11,730 bases of DNA from assembly GCA_001970855.1 (NCBI GenBank), contig LSSN01005293.1, forward strand, positions 1 to 11,730. Direction: 5' to 3'. The notes below the pieces were generated by a model. The model was not told the DNA's origin and did not search any database. It saw nothing but the letters and a program-made list of their open reading frames with translations. The stretch is from Smittium culicis (taxonomy: Eukaryota; Kickxellomycota; Harpellomycetes; Harpellales; Legeriomycetaceae). Shown in pieces: positions 1-9,928 of the stretch. Within the stretch, counting starts at the first letter, position 1. Every line of letters begins with the position of its first letter. Made by a program: the position numbers and the translations under genes.

Positions 1-1152
1 ATCAACAGAGTATTAGATTATAAAAAGAAACTCGAATACTACGGAATACGTGATCACCAAGTTGAAAAATTACATATGGACCGCTTCGATGCCATCAAGC
101 TATTTACTTGGAGATTTATTTGGCTCGTATTCACTGGCTCACTTGCTCTTTCTGGGGCCATTTTAAATTTACCAGTTTTTATCGTTACCCGTATTGTTAG
201 CAGAATAAAAGCTAAAGAAGCTCTTGCTGCTTCAACCGTTAAACTTAAAGCCACCGATGTAATTGCAACTTGGAAAATATTGGTCGGTTTAGTATTTATT
301 CCAACCCTATACACTCTTTACTCTATATTATACGTCTTCTATGCAAAAAACTTCAGATTTCTGTTCTTTTTGTCCCCCTCCCCAAACTCTGGATTTTTAT
401 ACTCGTTTTTCCAAGGAATTCTTTTAACTACTTTTATAAGTTTAGCATCCCTAAACTTTGGCGAAAGAGCCGTAGACATATTTAAATCTCTTAAACCGTT
501 GTACACTGTCATACTAGATAGCGACAACATCTCAAAGAAAATTATCTCGGAAAGAGCTGAATTATCTGAATCAATTACCCAACTTGTTAACGAACTTGGC
601 CCACAGATTTACCCGGAATATTTTAATAAATCGAGCGAGTCAGACTCTGAATCGGCTGAAAGCAGTTCAGGCATTAGAAAACGTACTATTAATAAAGGAG
701 ATGGCAACCCAGACTCTGAAACTGAAAGCAAATCAACACGATTCTCAGTTCCATCAATCACCCCAAAATTCCTATCAAAAATTAGAAGCGTTTCTTCATT
801 TGACTTTTTGGGTACTGGTACTGACAAAATCCGCAAGCTTCGCAAGTCTAAAGATGAAAACAGCGCCGAAGCTAAAAGTGAGACCCCTGAACCAAATGGC
901 GGATTTTTTTCCCAGATCTTTTCTGTTTCGAATTTATTCCAAGTTGGTTGGTTCGATAACAGTCAGGACAGTAACCTACCTGAACTTGCTGAATACAGCA
1001 AGTCGATCAAGTACTCTGGCTCATCGTACTCTACAGACGATGACGCTAGTTTCAGCAGCGCCACACATTCAAGGAATAGTAGTATTGACTCAAACTTCAG
1101 TACTGATGGTGCAAAAGCATTCGGAATGAGTCCTTTAGACCCAAAAAAATAG
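1..1152 (+). CDS. SCT1/GPT2: Glycerol-3-phosphate O-acyltransferase, Sct1/Gpt2 type, C-terminal part (5' end outside window)
   Basis: This enzyme family transfers an acyl chain to sn-1 of glycerol 3-phosphate (or dihydroxyacetone phosphate) at the ER, the first step of glycerolipid synthesis. Frame 1 is open from base 1 to the TAG at 1150-1152 (383 residues visible). The ATG at 76 is internal, because the 25 codons before it read as coding sequence. Three hydrophobic stretches are visible, at about residues 34-62, 92-115 and 132-151. Between and after them are family signatures I recognise from yeast Sct1/Gpt2: KAKEALAASTVKLKATDVIA followed by TWKILV (about 70-95), and GERAVDIFKSLKPL (about 154-167). 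The catalytic acyltransferase block with its HX4D motif would lie upstream and is not seen. From about residue 190 the protein is a low-complexity cytosolic-type tail rich in Ser, Asp and Glu. Yeast homologues are about 750 residues, so roughly half is present. The visible part has no intron. Sct1 and Gpt2 cannot be told apart here. Confidence 0.88.
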   Translation: MNRVLDYKKKLEYYGIRDHQVEKLHMDRFDAIKLFTWRFIWLVFTGSLALSGAILNLPVFIVTRIVSRIKAKEALAASTVKLKATDVIATWKILVGLVFIPTLYTLYSILYVFYAKNFRFLFFLSPSPNSGFLYSFFQGILLTTFISLASLNFGERAVDIFKSLKPLYTVILDSDNISKKIISERAELSESITQLVNELGPQIYPEYFNKSSESDSESAESSSGIRKRTINKGDGNPDSETESKSTRFSVPSITPKFLSKIRSVSSFDFLGTGTDKIRKLRKSKDENSAEAKSETPEPNGGFFSQIFSVSNLFQVGWFDNSQDSNLPELAEYSKSIKYSGSSYSTDDDASFSSATHSRNSSIDSNFSTDGAKAFGMSPLDPKK

Positions 1153-1250
1153 CTTTATCTTTGATTTTGCTCCATGTGTCACCAGCTAATATCAAATACA
1201 ATCATTAAAACTTTTTACTTGTCTTTATTTTTAAATTAAAATCTAAATTG

Positions 1251-1256
1251 AATAAA
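1251..1256 (+). terminator. Candidate poly(A) signal AATAAA of the acyltransferase gene
   Basis: An AATAAA hexamer starts 99 nt after the acyltransferase stop codon and is followed by a long T run. A second copy lies at 1331-1336. In DNA this A+T-rich the hexamer is common by chance, so the assignment rests on position only. Confidence 0.3.
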
Positions 1257-1423
1257 AATTTTTTTTTCATCAAACTACAAAAGTCATCTACATTCTAGAA
1301 GTTTGCTAAATATAACTCCTATTGATAAAAAATAAAACTGTATAGCTCAATTCAATTCAGCCTGGTTGAAAAGGCAGCACATAACTTTAAACACAGATTC
1401 ATATGACATATAAAGTTTGTTGT

Positions 1424-1429
1424 TTTATT
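1424..1429 (-). terminator. Candidate poly(A) signal AATAAA of TEN1
   Basis: The top strand reads TTTATT, so the minus strand reads AATAAA, about 30 nt beyond the TEN1 stop codon. This is a sensible distance, but the motif is frequent in this composition. Confidence 0.3.
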
Positions 1430-1459
1430 ATATAGCTGTATCAAACAGTTGATATACTA

Positions 1460-2043
1460 TCATTTTGATATATAAGATGACAAAAGTAAGCGTTGCATCT
1501 TGATTGACTCCCAGTAAACATTGGGATCTAAACCGCAAACATCTGTTACAGTTCTGGCTTGTAAAAATAAGTCGTCATCAGCGTTGATATTAACATTGCC
1601 AATGATTAAATAAAGACCGCCTTTTGCTAGTATGCCTGCTTTGATAAGATTAGTCTTAATATTAAGTGATTTGCCCTGATTATTTGAATCTACGCGTGAG
1701 TGCTGGATAGGATCAGATGCTATCGCTATTTCATCGACTGGAAAATACTCTTTCAATCTAATAAAAAAAACACATTTATTTAAGTATGAATATGTGTGAC
1801 AAAAGATGCAGATTGAAAATTGCGCGTTTAGACTTGTTTAAAGGTATAGTGGAATTTTTTTCTGATAATAAAAATGCGAATCTCTAATGACTAAGAAAGC
1901 GTATATTAAAAGGTAAACCTGGGTTACAGTGCGAGAATCCTTATGGTTTTCCCAGCCCATGTCGAGGATTGGGATGTGGTTTCGGGTATTGAGTTAGATT
2001 CAAAGAGCTCATAAATCGAAATTGGATATCCAAACTCGCTCAT
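1460..2043 (-). CDS. TEN1: TEN1-like telomere-capping (CST complex) OB-fold protein, two exons
   Basis: Exon 1 is 2043..1928 and exon 2 is 1757..1460. The join keeps frame (CT|A, Leu39) and gives 137 residues ending at TGA (1462-1460). Exon 2 alone has no ATG, only an in-frame TTG, and is preceded by a T-rich tract ending in ATTAG, a typical acceptor. Exon 1 begins at ATG 2043. TEN1 proteins are single OB folds that bind STN1 and cap telomeres (human 123 residues). The recognisable pattern is a first strand GKTIRILALLKEY (31-43, spanning the junction), then GLYLIIGNV (86-94), FLQARTV (103-109) and a final LDPNVYWESIKMQ helix (115-127). These parallel the G-x-x-[VL]-R-x-L...EY, G-x-x-x-x-x-[IL]-G and A-x-x-[VL]...[LY]-x-x-A segments of fungal and animal TEN1. 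The start and splice sites are inferred and no database search was made. It is convergent with the acyltransferase gene and divergent from MAP1. Confidence 0.8.
1758..1927 (-). other. TEN1 intron (170 nt)
   Basis: On the minus strand it starts GTAACC at 1927 and ends in a run of eight T then ATTAG at 1758. A TACTTAA segment (1786-1780), about 22 nt before the acceptor, is a possible branch site. If retained, the reading frame meets TAA inside the donor itself (CTG TAA). The boundaries are inferred from reading frame and TEN1 homology. Confidence 0.7.
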
Positions 2044-2534
2044 TTTATGAAAAATATAGTTTCAAGATAAATTTTAAATTAAAACGCATTAAATTATTCA
2101 AAACATATATTAGTGTGGGATGGTAAAGTTGTATTTGCGAAATACTTTTTTTTCAATATAAATTCCTGAATCTGTGAAGGGCTAAAATTACTTTGTTTTT
2201 TATTTTTAATTAATCAGTGGACTATTGGTCTATTAATTATATCTTGAATTAATTGGCCTGTTTGCAAATCCTCCCAATAATATTTTTTCTTTCGTTTGCA
2301 AAATTAAATAAAAGTAAAAAAAAATCGAAATAAGTAAGCTTACTATATTAGCAAATAAATTATAATCTTACGCTATTTAAACAAAACTACAATCTTGACC
2401 AAATAAGACCTTTGTACAATTTGTGCATTATTTTGGTATATGGTTTGAACTGATAAAAGGGCATAAAAGCAGCTGAACTGTACAGTAACTTGAATCACAC
2501 AAAAAAGTATCTAAATTTACTAAATAGTCTCTGC
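2044..2534. other. Upstream region of TEN1, no gene seen
   Basis: This region holds the presumed promoter and 5' UTR of TEN1, which is transcribed leftwards. I found no ORF of note and no tRNA. A 12-bp palindrome, AGTAAGCTTACT, lies at 2333-2344. No core promoter element can be assigned with confidence in such A+T-rich sequence. Confidence 0.4.
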
Positions 2535-2732
2535 TTAACCCATTCAGTGGCAGTTGGCTTTTTTTGAACTACCAAAATTATCCAACCAAACGTTAACTGA
2601 TAAATCAATATTGTACTTTAATGATTTATTTGCTATTAATTCGTAAGCGCCCAATAACAAATTATTGATAATAAGTTTAACCAATTATGATTTTTAATCA
2701 AATTAAAGAGCGTTGGCGCCGGAAAGGGTAAA
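2535..2732. mobile_element. Possible degenerate piggyBac-like MITE (about 190 bp)
   Basis: At 2535 the sequence reads TTAA followed by CCCATTCAGTGGCAG. TTAA plus CCC is the hallmark of piggyBac-superfamily ends, which insert at and duplicate TTAA. A candidate opposite end is at 2708-2728, GAGCGTTGGCGCCGGAAAGG followed by G. Its reverse complement begins CCCTTTCCGGCGCC, and about 10 of the first 19 positions match the left end. The flank after it is TAAA, not TTAA, so the target duplication is imperfect. No transposase remnant is visible; a 190-bp non-autonomous relic would explain this. The left end is the stronger half of the evidence. Confidence 0.3.
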
Positions 2733-2815
2733 TAAATTCTCTTTTTTTTTCTCGAAATTTGCGAAATCGCGACGCGTTTTACGTAGAGAATTTGCATGAA
2801 CTCGCTCTTTAATTT
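2700..2815. repeat. Nested fold-back (inverted repeat) element
   Basis: A perfect 13-bp inverted repeat pairs AAATTAAAGAGCG (2700-2712) with CGCTCTTTAATTT (2803-2815). Inside it a perfect 9-bp pair joins AAATTCTCT (2734-2742) to AGAGAATTT (2785-2793), and the centre contains a small GCG-AAAT-CGC hairpin (2761-2770). The segment is richer in G+C than its surroundings. It could be a folded RNA, a fold-back element or a hairpin that extrudes in DNA. It overlaps the candidate transposon right end. Function unknown. Confidence 0.5.
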
Positions 2816-3225
2816 TCGTTTTTTTCGTGTACTGTGAAAATATCAACCTGTAATTTTAACTAATTAAAAACCTGAATGCCGAAATTAGCTCTCTATTCTG
2901 AAATAAGTAACAATTAATGCTAAACATTTTTCTGTATATTTTGATACCACAAAAAATGTATACGATTTATTTTTACATATTATACTATTTTTTTAGAATA
3001 AATAAACAAGTCACATTTAATTGGTGCTCTCTATCAAGCGTTTAGTCTCTAGCTTCGATTTAGTACTTTGTAAAAAAAAAAAGCTGCTTTATATATATCG
3101 CGTAAGGTAGCTTCGAAACTCACAAAACTCCTAATTTTTTTTTCAAAAAAACTAAATACAAAAAATCATCATTTTCGTGTTTTAATTTATAAAAAATTTT
3201 TATCTAGCCATTAGTTCCATCGATT

Positions 3226-3258
3226 AGATATTTACCCCTCAAGTAATGGTAAATATCT
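3226..3258. repeat. Perfect 11-bp hairpin
   Basis: AGATATTTACC (3226-3236) and GGTAAATATCT (3248-3258) are exact reverse complements separated by an 11-nt loop, and two G-T pairs could extend the stem outward. It is not next to any gene I can identify. A chance palindrome is possible in a region with few G and C, though the stem includes three G/C pairs. Confidence 0.5.
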
Positions 3259-5845
3259 GGGTAACTTGCTACATGTCAGTTTTAATAGCAAACATACGCG
3301 ACAAGCCTTGCTATATAATTATATATTTATTTTTTCAAAATAACAAAAAATGGTTGTTCATAATACGCATTCACATGATCCCAATCTAAGATACTAGCTA
3401 ATAACAGAAATGTGTGCATACTACTTCCATTCTTATTACAATTTGCCAACTCGTATTTTTATTTATTAAAGGTATTTCCCTTTAAATATGCTCCGCTCAC
3501 AAGTAGAGCCTAAAATGTATGAAATATTCCTTGAAATCTATAAAACCTCCAAATTCCATAATTATTTCAGTAAAAATAAAAATAAACCAGTTTGTTATAA
3601 ATTCTGCAGCATTATTAACTTGGATAAAATGATTATACTCCCATATTTTGACCAAAGAAGTATTAATCCTTATCTTTTTTTAAAAAAAATAGCATTTTAA
3701 GCCGGTTTTAACTAAACTTTACATATTTTTTATTAGTTTTTATAAGAAATATCTGTTCTTGTTTTATTTTAGACGCTTTTCAAATATAAACCTTTTTCGA
3801 TCCTGTGTTTAATCTTAATTCGAATTCATATTAAGATACTTTTACATTAATTTACTGCTAAAAAGTTTTTATATCACAAATAATTTTATATTTAGCTGCA
3901 TATTTATAATTAAACTACAAAACTAGATATTTACAGTCGAGTATTTAACGGATCATCTTTAGAGCCTATTGTAAAAATTATAAACCGTTATATAAAATAT
4001 TATCATGTCTAAGTAAATGGTTTTGAATACAAATCTAATTTTATTATTATAGTAGAAAATTTACGAATGTATAATAAATAATATAATTAAATTAAATTAA
4101 ACTCGTTAATATGTCTGTTTATATACTAATTTATTTAAAAAAGTTGATGCCTAATTAAATTTACTATAAGCTAAAAGATATATAACATGTAAAAAATACC
4201 AGCTAATAAATTTTGAAAAATGAAAATAATATGTTCAAGATCTTTGATTCTTCAAATGATAAATAAAATAAATTTATCGTTGATGATTTTATTTTATTGT
4301 ATTTAAAATTTAATGCGTATAAATTTAAAAAATATTGGTTATTCCGATTTGAGTATTTATCAAAAGATAATTTATTAAAAATTCTCAGTATCTCACAAAT
4401 ATTAGCGTTTTTAACGAATATGGTATATCTAAACACTGTTCTTTTTAAAGAAGCTATTTAATTTACTATTATTAAATAAATATATATTAATTTTAGATAT
4501 TATTTTTGTATTCATTTTATCAAAAGGTATAAAAAATAACTTTCAGGTAATTACCGAATTTATTAGCGCGAGTCAGTTTTTATTAAAAGATTTAGAATAC
4601 TTTATTTAACTTTTAATTGATTTATAATATAATCATAATATATAAAAACTTCGTTAAAGTAAAATAATTAATTAATCATTGGTATGCTTCACTTCAATGA
4701 GATTTAAAAAAATTAAAGTCTTTTTAAAATAATTTTTGAGATTTTATCAACTTATTACAGAAATAATTGTAATCGTCATATACTTTCAGATAGCTTTGTA
4801 TTGTTTAGGTAGCTATTTTTTTAATAAAAAAATTTTTACTAGTAAAATATTTATAATTATTTATTTTCAGTGCAATTTCAATTTAAATAGTTAAAAAAAA
4901 TCATTAAAAAAACATATTCATATGCTTTATTTAAGAAATAGATTTCAATTTTTATATATACTTAAAGGATATATCTATAATTAAATAAAATTAAAAAATT
5001 ATTACTAAAGAAATTAATATAATTGTCGAGTTATAAAACCTACATTCACGTTTTAATTATTTTATTAATCTTATTATTCAATTTGAATGTAGCTTTTTTC
5101 AGTTTATATATTCGTAAATTTATTATGATTTAATTGGTAATATTGTTTTGATTTTAAATTTTTTTTAATAATTCAATCTAAAAAGAAAAATTTTTATACA
5201 TAAATCTACTAATTGAAATATGATATTTAATATAAACATATAAAAAATTTCTGATAAATTATCTCGATAATACAGTTTATTTTTTTATTTATTTATTAAA
5301 ATATTTATCAATTACAATTTGATTAACTTGTATAATTTAGAACTTTAATAATTTTTCCAAAATAAAATTATCTTTCTCACTATATATGACCCCCTTATAT
5401 TCGAGGATTTCTACGATTAATTTTCTTCATTTGTTATACTGTTTAGAATTATATATAAATAATGGATATTATTTTCATTAATAACTTTATAATTTTAATT
5501 TTTAGAGTCAAATACTCTTTATAAATTATTTTCTATCAAAAAATAAAATAGTAGAGTCTAATAGATTCATTATTATTTTACGTTATTATATATTAAATTC
5601 ATATCTTATAAGATATTTATTTCAAAATATTAAATATATTATACACTTAAAATATAAGTTGCTAAAATTTTTTTTCCTTAAATGACTATTTTTTCTTGGA
5701 AAATAAGAAATGAAATTGTTAATATCAATATATTCGGTGAATCATCTGTAACTTTATTCAGATCTAAGAGCTATTTAATACATCATAAAAAAATATATAC
5801 AAATAAACTATAAATTATAATAATAATTAGAAGCCACGAAAATTT

Positions 5846-5880
5846 ATTATATTATATTATATTATATTATATTATATTAT
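5846..5880. repeat. (ATTAT)7 pentanucleotide microsatellite
   Basis: Seven perfect tandem copies of ATTAT, the cleanest tandem repeat in the A+T-rich region. It is likely a slippage product. Confidence 0.9.
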
Positions 5881-8800
5881 ACAAAATTTCTATTTACGTA
5901 TAGTAAAAATCATATTTAAAACAGATTGAATTTTTTGTTCTGTTATATCTGAGAATACTCCTATTAATTTCCAACTATATTTACATTTACTAAAGATAAA
6001 ATTTTTTGTTTTATAATTAAACTATTTTCAATAAATGGGAATTATTTTTTAAAAAATGGAACTTTTTATACCAATTTTAGATTTTTATTATTGAATATCT
6101 TAAATAAATTAAACTAGTAACCAATCGTAAATAAATATATTATCAATGGTTAATCCAAATCCAAAATAGCTATAACATAATACTCGATAAAAACTAATTA
6201 AAAAATATTTAATTTTTCAAATACTATATTTAAAATCATAATAGAACATTTTATATTTAATAGAAAATTTTTATCCTTGAATAAATGTAAAATTTATTGC
6301 TTTTTCGGTTGATTTTTATTTTTTATGTATTTCCGAATTGTGTAATGAATATAAATTTATAAAAAATATAAATTATGAATATTTGTATTAGAATAAATTG
6401 ATATATCTATTTTATATTTAGTACCTTGGTTCCACGGTAATAATTATTTTTTTGAAAATTCCAGTTTATTCTCTTTTTTGTAAACTAATAAAAATATGCT
6501 TTAAATATCAATATTAAGCATAACTAATTCGATACATTTTAGTTTCAATTGAGGCAATCAAGTTTATTTGAAAGAATAGCCAAAAATTTGAAAAAATATA
6601 ACTCGCTTATATTTCTGATGGCTATAAACGTTTTTAAACACCAAATTAAATCTAACTTATCCAAATGAAATACTAATTGATTTTAACAATAAATTATTTT
6701 TAAATTTAAATGTAGTAAAAAAATTCGAAAAAAACGAGAATTTTTTAGTTTTATTAAATTTTTTTCGCAATTTCGCAATTTTGTGATTCAATATTTTTAT
6801 CATTATTATTTTTAGATATAAATAATCTCTAATAAATTATATTTTACCTATTTTTCTATTTAATTATTTTTTAAAAGTTAAAAATATTTATCAACATTTT
6901 ATACTATGATTTTTTTTCTATTTATTTAAACATTTATAATTTGTATAAAATATTAGCGTAGTGAATAAAATATTTTTATTTAAATTCCATTTGAAAATTT
7001 GATCAAAATTAAATGAATTTGGCATAGTTTCAGTTTCAGTTTTTTCTATTTTTTGAAGAAGTTGTTTAGTAAGCGTAATTTATATAATTTTTCTTGCACG
7101 ATAAAATATAAGATATACCAATGTTTTTGCTCGAAAATTAATAAGTTTATTGTATTAGAATTTATAAAACTATAAAAAAATAAAATAAAACAATCTTTTA
7201 TCTTGGTATTAATTTTTTTAAACGCATAATTTATTCTTGGATTTTAATCGTCTCAAATTTCTATTAAATTAGTTACGGATTTTATACATTTTAGATCAGG
7301 ATTTTTTCACCCTTGAAACTTGTATAGAAATTAATTCCTCATTTTTAAAAATTATTCTAATTAATTTTATTTTATTAGCATAATAATGGTATTTATAAAT
7401 TTATTATCAATTCTATCTTATATATGGTGATGTTTTTTTTTTGCAAAAATTTCTAATTTTTGTATTTAATTGAGTTATCTATTTGACAGCTGCTAATATC
7501 AATAATTTATATAATTTTTAGCAATTTTAATTTAAACTCAAAATAAATTTCTAGCTTAAGACACTTTAATTAAAATATTTTTAGATTATTGTTGGATTGT
7601 AATTCTATTTTAAATATTTTAGCAAAAAAATATCGTATAATAACTTGTTTAATTTATTTTTATAATAATTTAAAATTATGTAAATAGCTTAAAAAAAATT
7701 AAATAGTCAATTGTTTAATATTATTTCCTGATATAAAAAGAAATTTAAATAAACGATTTTAATTATTCAAATTAATATTTAAGAACATGAAACTAAATCA
7801 ATTTACGCTTAATAAAATAAAATATATGCAATTTGATTGATTTTATGTTGATCAGGAAATAATTTTTTAAAAATAAAAATCTTATAAAAAAATTCTTTTT
7901 TATAAATTAATCTAATTATAGTATAATTAATTAATTTTTCATGTTGGTATTTATTTGTTTATTTATTTTTAAATTTTTTTGGGGTTTCCAGCACATTTAA
8001 AACGATCAAGTTCTCTGTGTTTTGTATAACTATTAATAAAATATATAATTATTACTACATCAAATGTAATTAAAAGTTACTAAATGAATTTAATAGCTCA
8101 AATATGATATAAAAATAAGACTTAATTATCAATTAAAGATATTCCAGTATTATTGTCTTATATATCCATCTAAATATTTCTACACTACAAAAATTCTAAT
8201 TAAATATATAATAAGTTCTATATATAATAAAAATAGCTTGTACTTTCGATAGATTTTATAAATATTATATAAATTAAAAATAGAAAATAATAAAACGTAA
8301 TCATACTATTGTAGATTATTTAAACTACCTCTACTGTTATCTTATGAAAAATATCTTAAACGAATAGATATTTATATATTTATATTATTTCTAATAGCGC
8401 TAATAGCTCAAAGTGCTTAAATATTAAATATATAATCTATAAATATATATTTCAAATATTTCAAAAACAATTCAATCACACAATTATAAATTTTGGAGAT
8501 CCTGAGCGAAGAAAATTTTTTTGATCAACATTTTTTGTTCGAATTTATTTAAATTATTATCTCTGGGTTAGCTGAAAATGAAAATGAAATTTTCTATTTA
8601 AGAAATATATAAATAATATGTAGTTTTAAAGTTACCTTTTGTTAAAAAAAAGAGTTTTTTTATTGTATAATAGTTAAAAAGCGTTTTTATATATGGGAGA
8701 TTTTTTTTGAAGTAGTCTTTTATAGTGTTAAGTGCTATAATTTATAAAATGAAATTCATGACTAATATCTAATGATTAAAATCATTACTATTTTTTGGAA

Positions 8801-9623
8801 AAAAAAACTTAATAGTGAAATTGATTTTCAATTAAGCAATTAGTGGCATTCAGGCTAATAACTTTAAAAATCAATCAACATATAGCCCAATAACATATAA
8901 CTGCAAATACGTTATGTCTTTATTCAGAATCTCGAATTTTGCAGCTCTTTATGCCTTAAAATGCCTTTTTCGTAAAAAATTCCTCACGCGATTATAAGTA
9001 TATTCATAAAAGGCTAGTTTAAAACTATATTTAGCTTGGATTAATATTTATAGAAATCATATTTTTCCCTAATACTAATGATTACAAACTACATTTAATA
9101 AAAATAAAGATGTTATAACATCTAGCCGTTAAATAATATGATTATTTTCAAGAATTTAGTATATGTTTTCCAACAGATATTTACAATAAAAATAAAGTCA
9201 AAATAATATGACACTGAATGAAGGAAATCAGTTAAAGTTTATAGAGTTTCAGTAAATTATATTTCGCAAAATACCACAATATTATAAAAAAATCTATTGT
9301 GATATTTTTTATACATAGTTACAAGTATTAAATCGATTAAATTTCTATTTAACCAATAATGTTTTCAAATTTAAAACCACTTGTCTGACAGAATTGAAAA
9401 TAGAATATTTTGGATCAAAATTCTGTATACTAATTTAAATTTAAATTCAAAATGAAGTGTAGAAAAAAGCATATTGTAAAAGAATCGGCTCGTCAGATTG
9501 ACCTCATATTGAATACTATTTATTTAGCACTATAGATTTATAGATTATCTATATCAACAAATATAGTCAGTAAGTATTAGCTAAATTTTAATACTAAAAT
9601 TCAATAATATATTAGCTTATTGA

Positions 9624-9637
9624 ATATATATATATAT
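9624..9637. repeat. Short (AT)n run
   Basis: An alternating AT run of 14 bases about 290 bp upstream of MAP1. It is a simple sequence with no assigned role. Confidence 0.7.
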
Positions 9638-9928
9638 TTTGAGGACTTATTGAACGCTTTTACCAAATAGACAGATATTATAAAATTTCTAGCGAATCAT
9701 TGGATTTTGATTTTTAATATGCAAATCGGCTCAATTTGGTTCCGTATAGAATTTTTAGATGGAATAAAATTAAACGATTTGTCTTTTTTAAAATGTTTTA
9801 ATAGGTTGCCTGTTATCAATAAATATCGTTGAAAAAAAACGTGTCGGAGGCTGATAATAATGTAACTAATTGTATTAATGAACTTCTCTTTCAAGATCTT
9901 AATAAAATATCAAATTATTTAAGCGAAA

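Larger units (their letters stand above)
1153..1459. other. Convergent intergenic spacer (two 3' ends)
   Basis: This 307-bp spacer separates the stop codons of the acyltransferase (+) and TEN1 (-) genes, so both 3' UTRs must fall here and may overlap. I see no ORF or RNA gene in it, only A/T runs and AATAAA-type hexamers on both strands. Confidence 0.6.
2816..9928. other. Long A+T-rich gene-free region
   Basis: About 7 kb with no gene I can support on either strand. Lines I counted range from about 72% to 88% A+T (7 G/C in 60 at 5161-5220, 17 in 60 at 7021-7080), far above the flanking coding exons. The longest ORFs (70 codons at 3488-3700 +, 77 at 4203-4436 -) are about what chance gives, since stop codons are A+T-rich. 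I looked for tRNA B-box motifs, box C/D pairs and long direct repeats and found none that hold up. The last few hundred bases must contain the MAP1 promoter. It may be decayed transposon DNA, a replication origin or a centromere-like region; nothing here decides between them. Confidence 0.7.

Noticed and set aside
54..845. ORFs in other frames overlapping the acyltransferase gene
   Set aside because: They are shadows of the conserved frame-1 coding sequence and have no independent features.
2333..2344. 12-bp palindrome AGTAAGCTTACT
   Set aside because: Too short and isolated to stand out from chance in a window of this size.
3100..3120. TTCGAAACT-type motif resembling a tRNA B box, and similar TTCGA motifs at about 3796 and 8540
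   Set aside because: None sits in a cloverleaf-compatible context with an A box and a 7-bp acceptor stem, and the B-box GG is missing.
3488..3700. 70-codon ORF on the + strand in the A+T-rich region
   Set aside because: By a rough estimate from stop-codon frequency at about 80% A+T, around one ORF this long is expected by chance in a region this size. The protein has no recognisable motif and its residues track base composition (Lys, Ile, Phe, Asn).
4203..4436. 77-codon ORF on the - strand
   Set aside because: Within chance length, dominated by Asn, Ile, Lys, Phe and Leu, with no motif or splice-site context.
6716..6790. Weak resemblance of the minus strand here to 2735-2780 (AATTCTC, T-rich, CGAAATTTGCGAAAT-type words)
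   Set aside because: The shared words occur in a different order and are low complexity, so I could not support a repeat family by eye.
9697..9894. 65-codon ORF on the - strand upstream of MAP1
   Set aside because: Chance length, compositionally biased, and lies in the likely MAP1 promoter and leader. No family resemblance seen.
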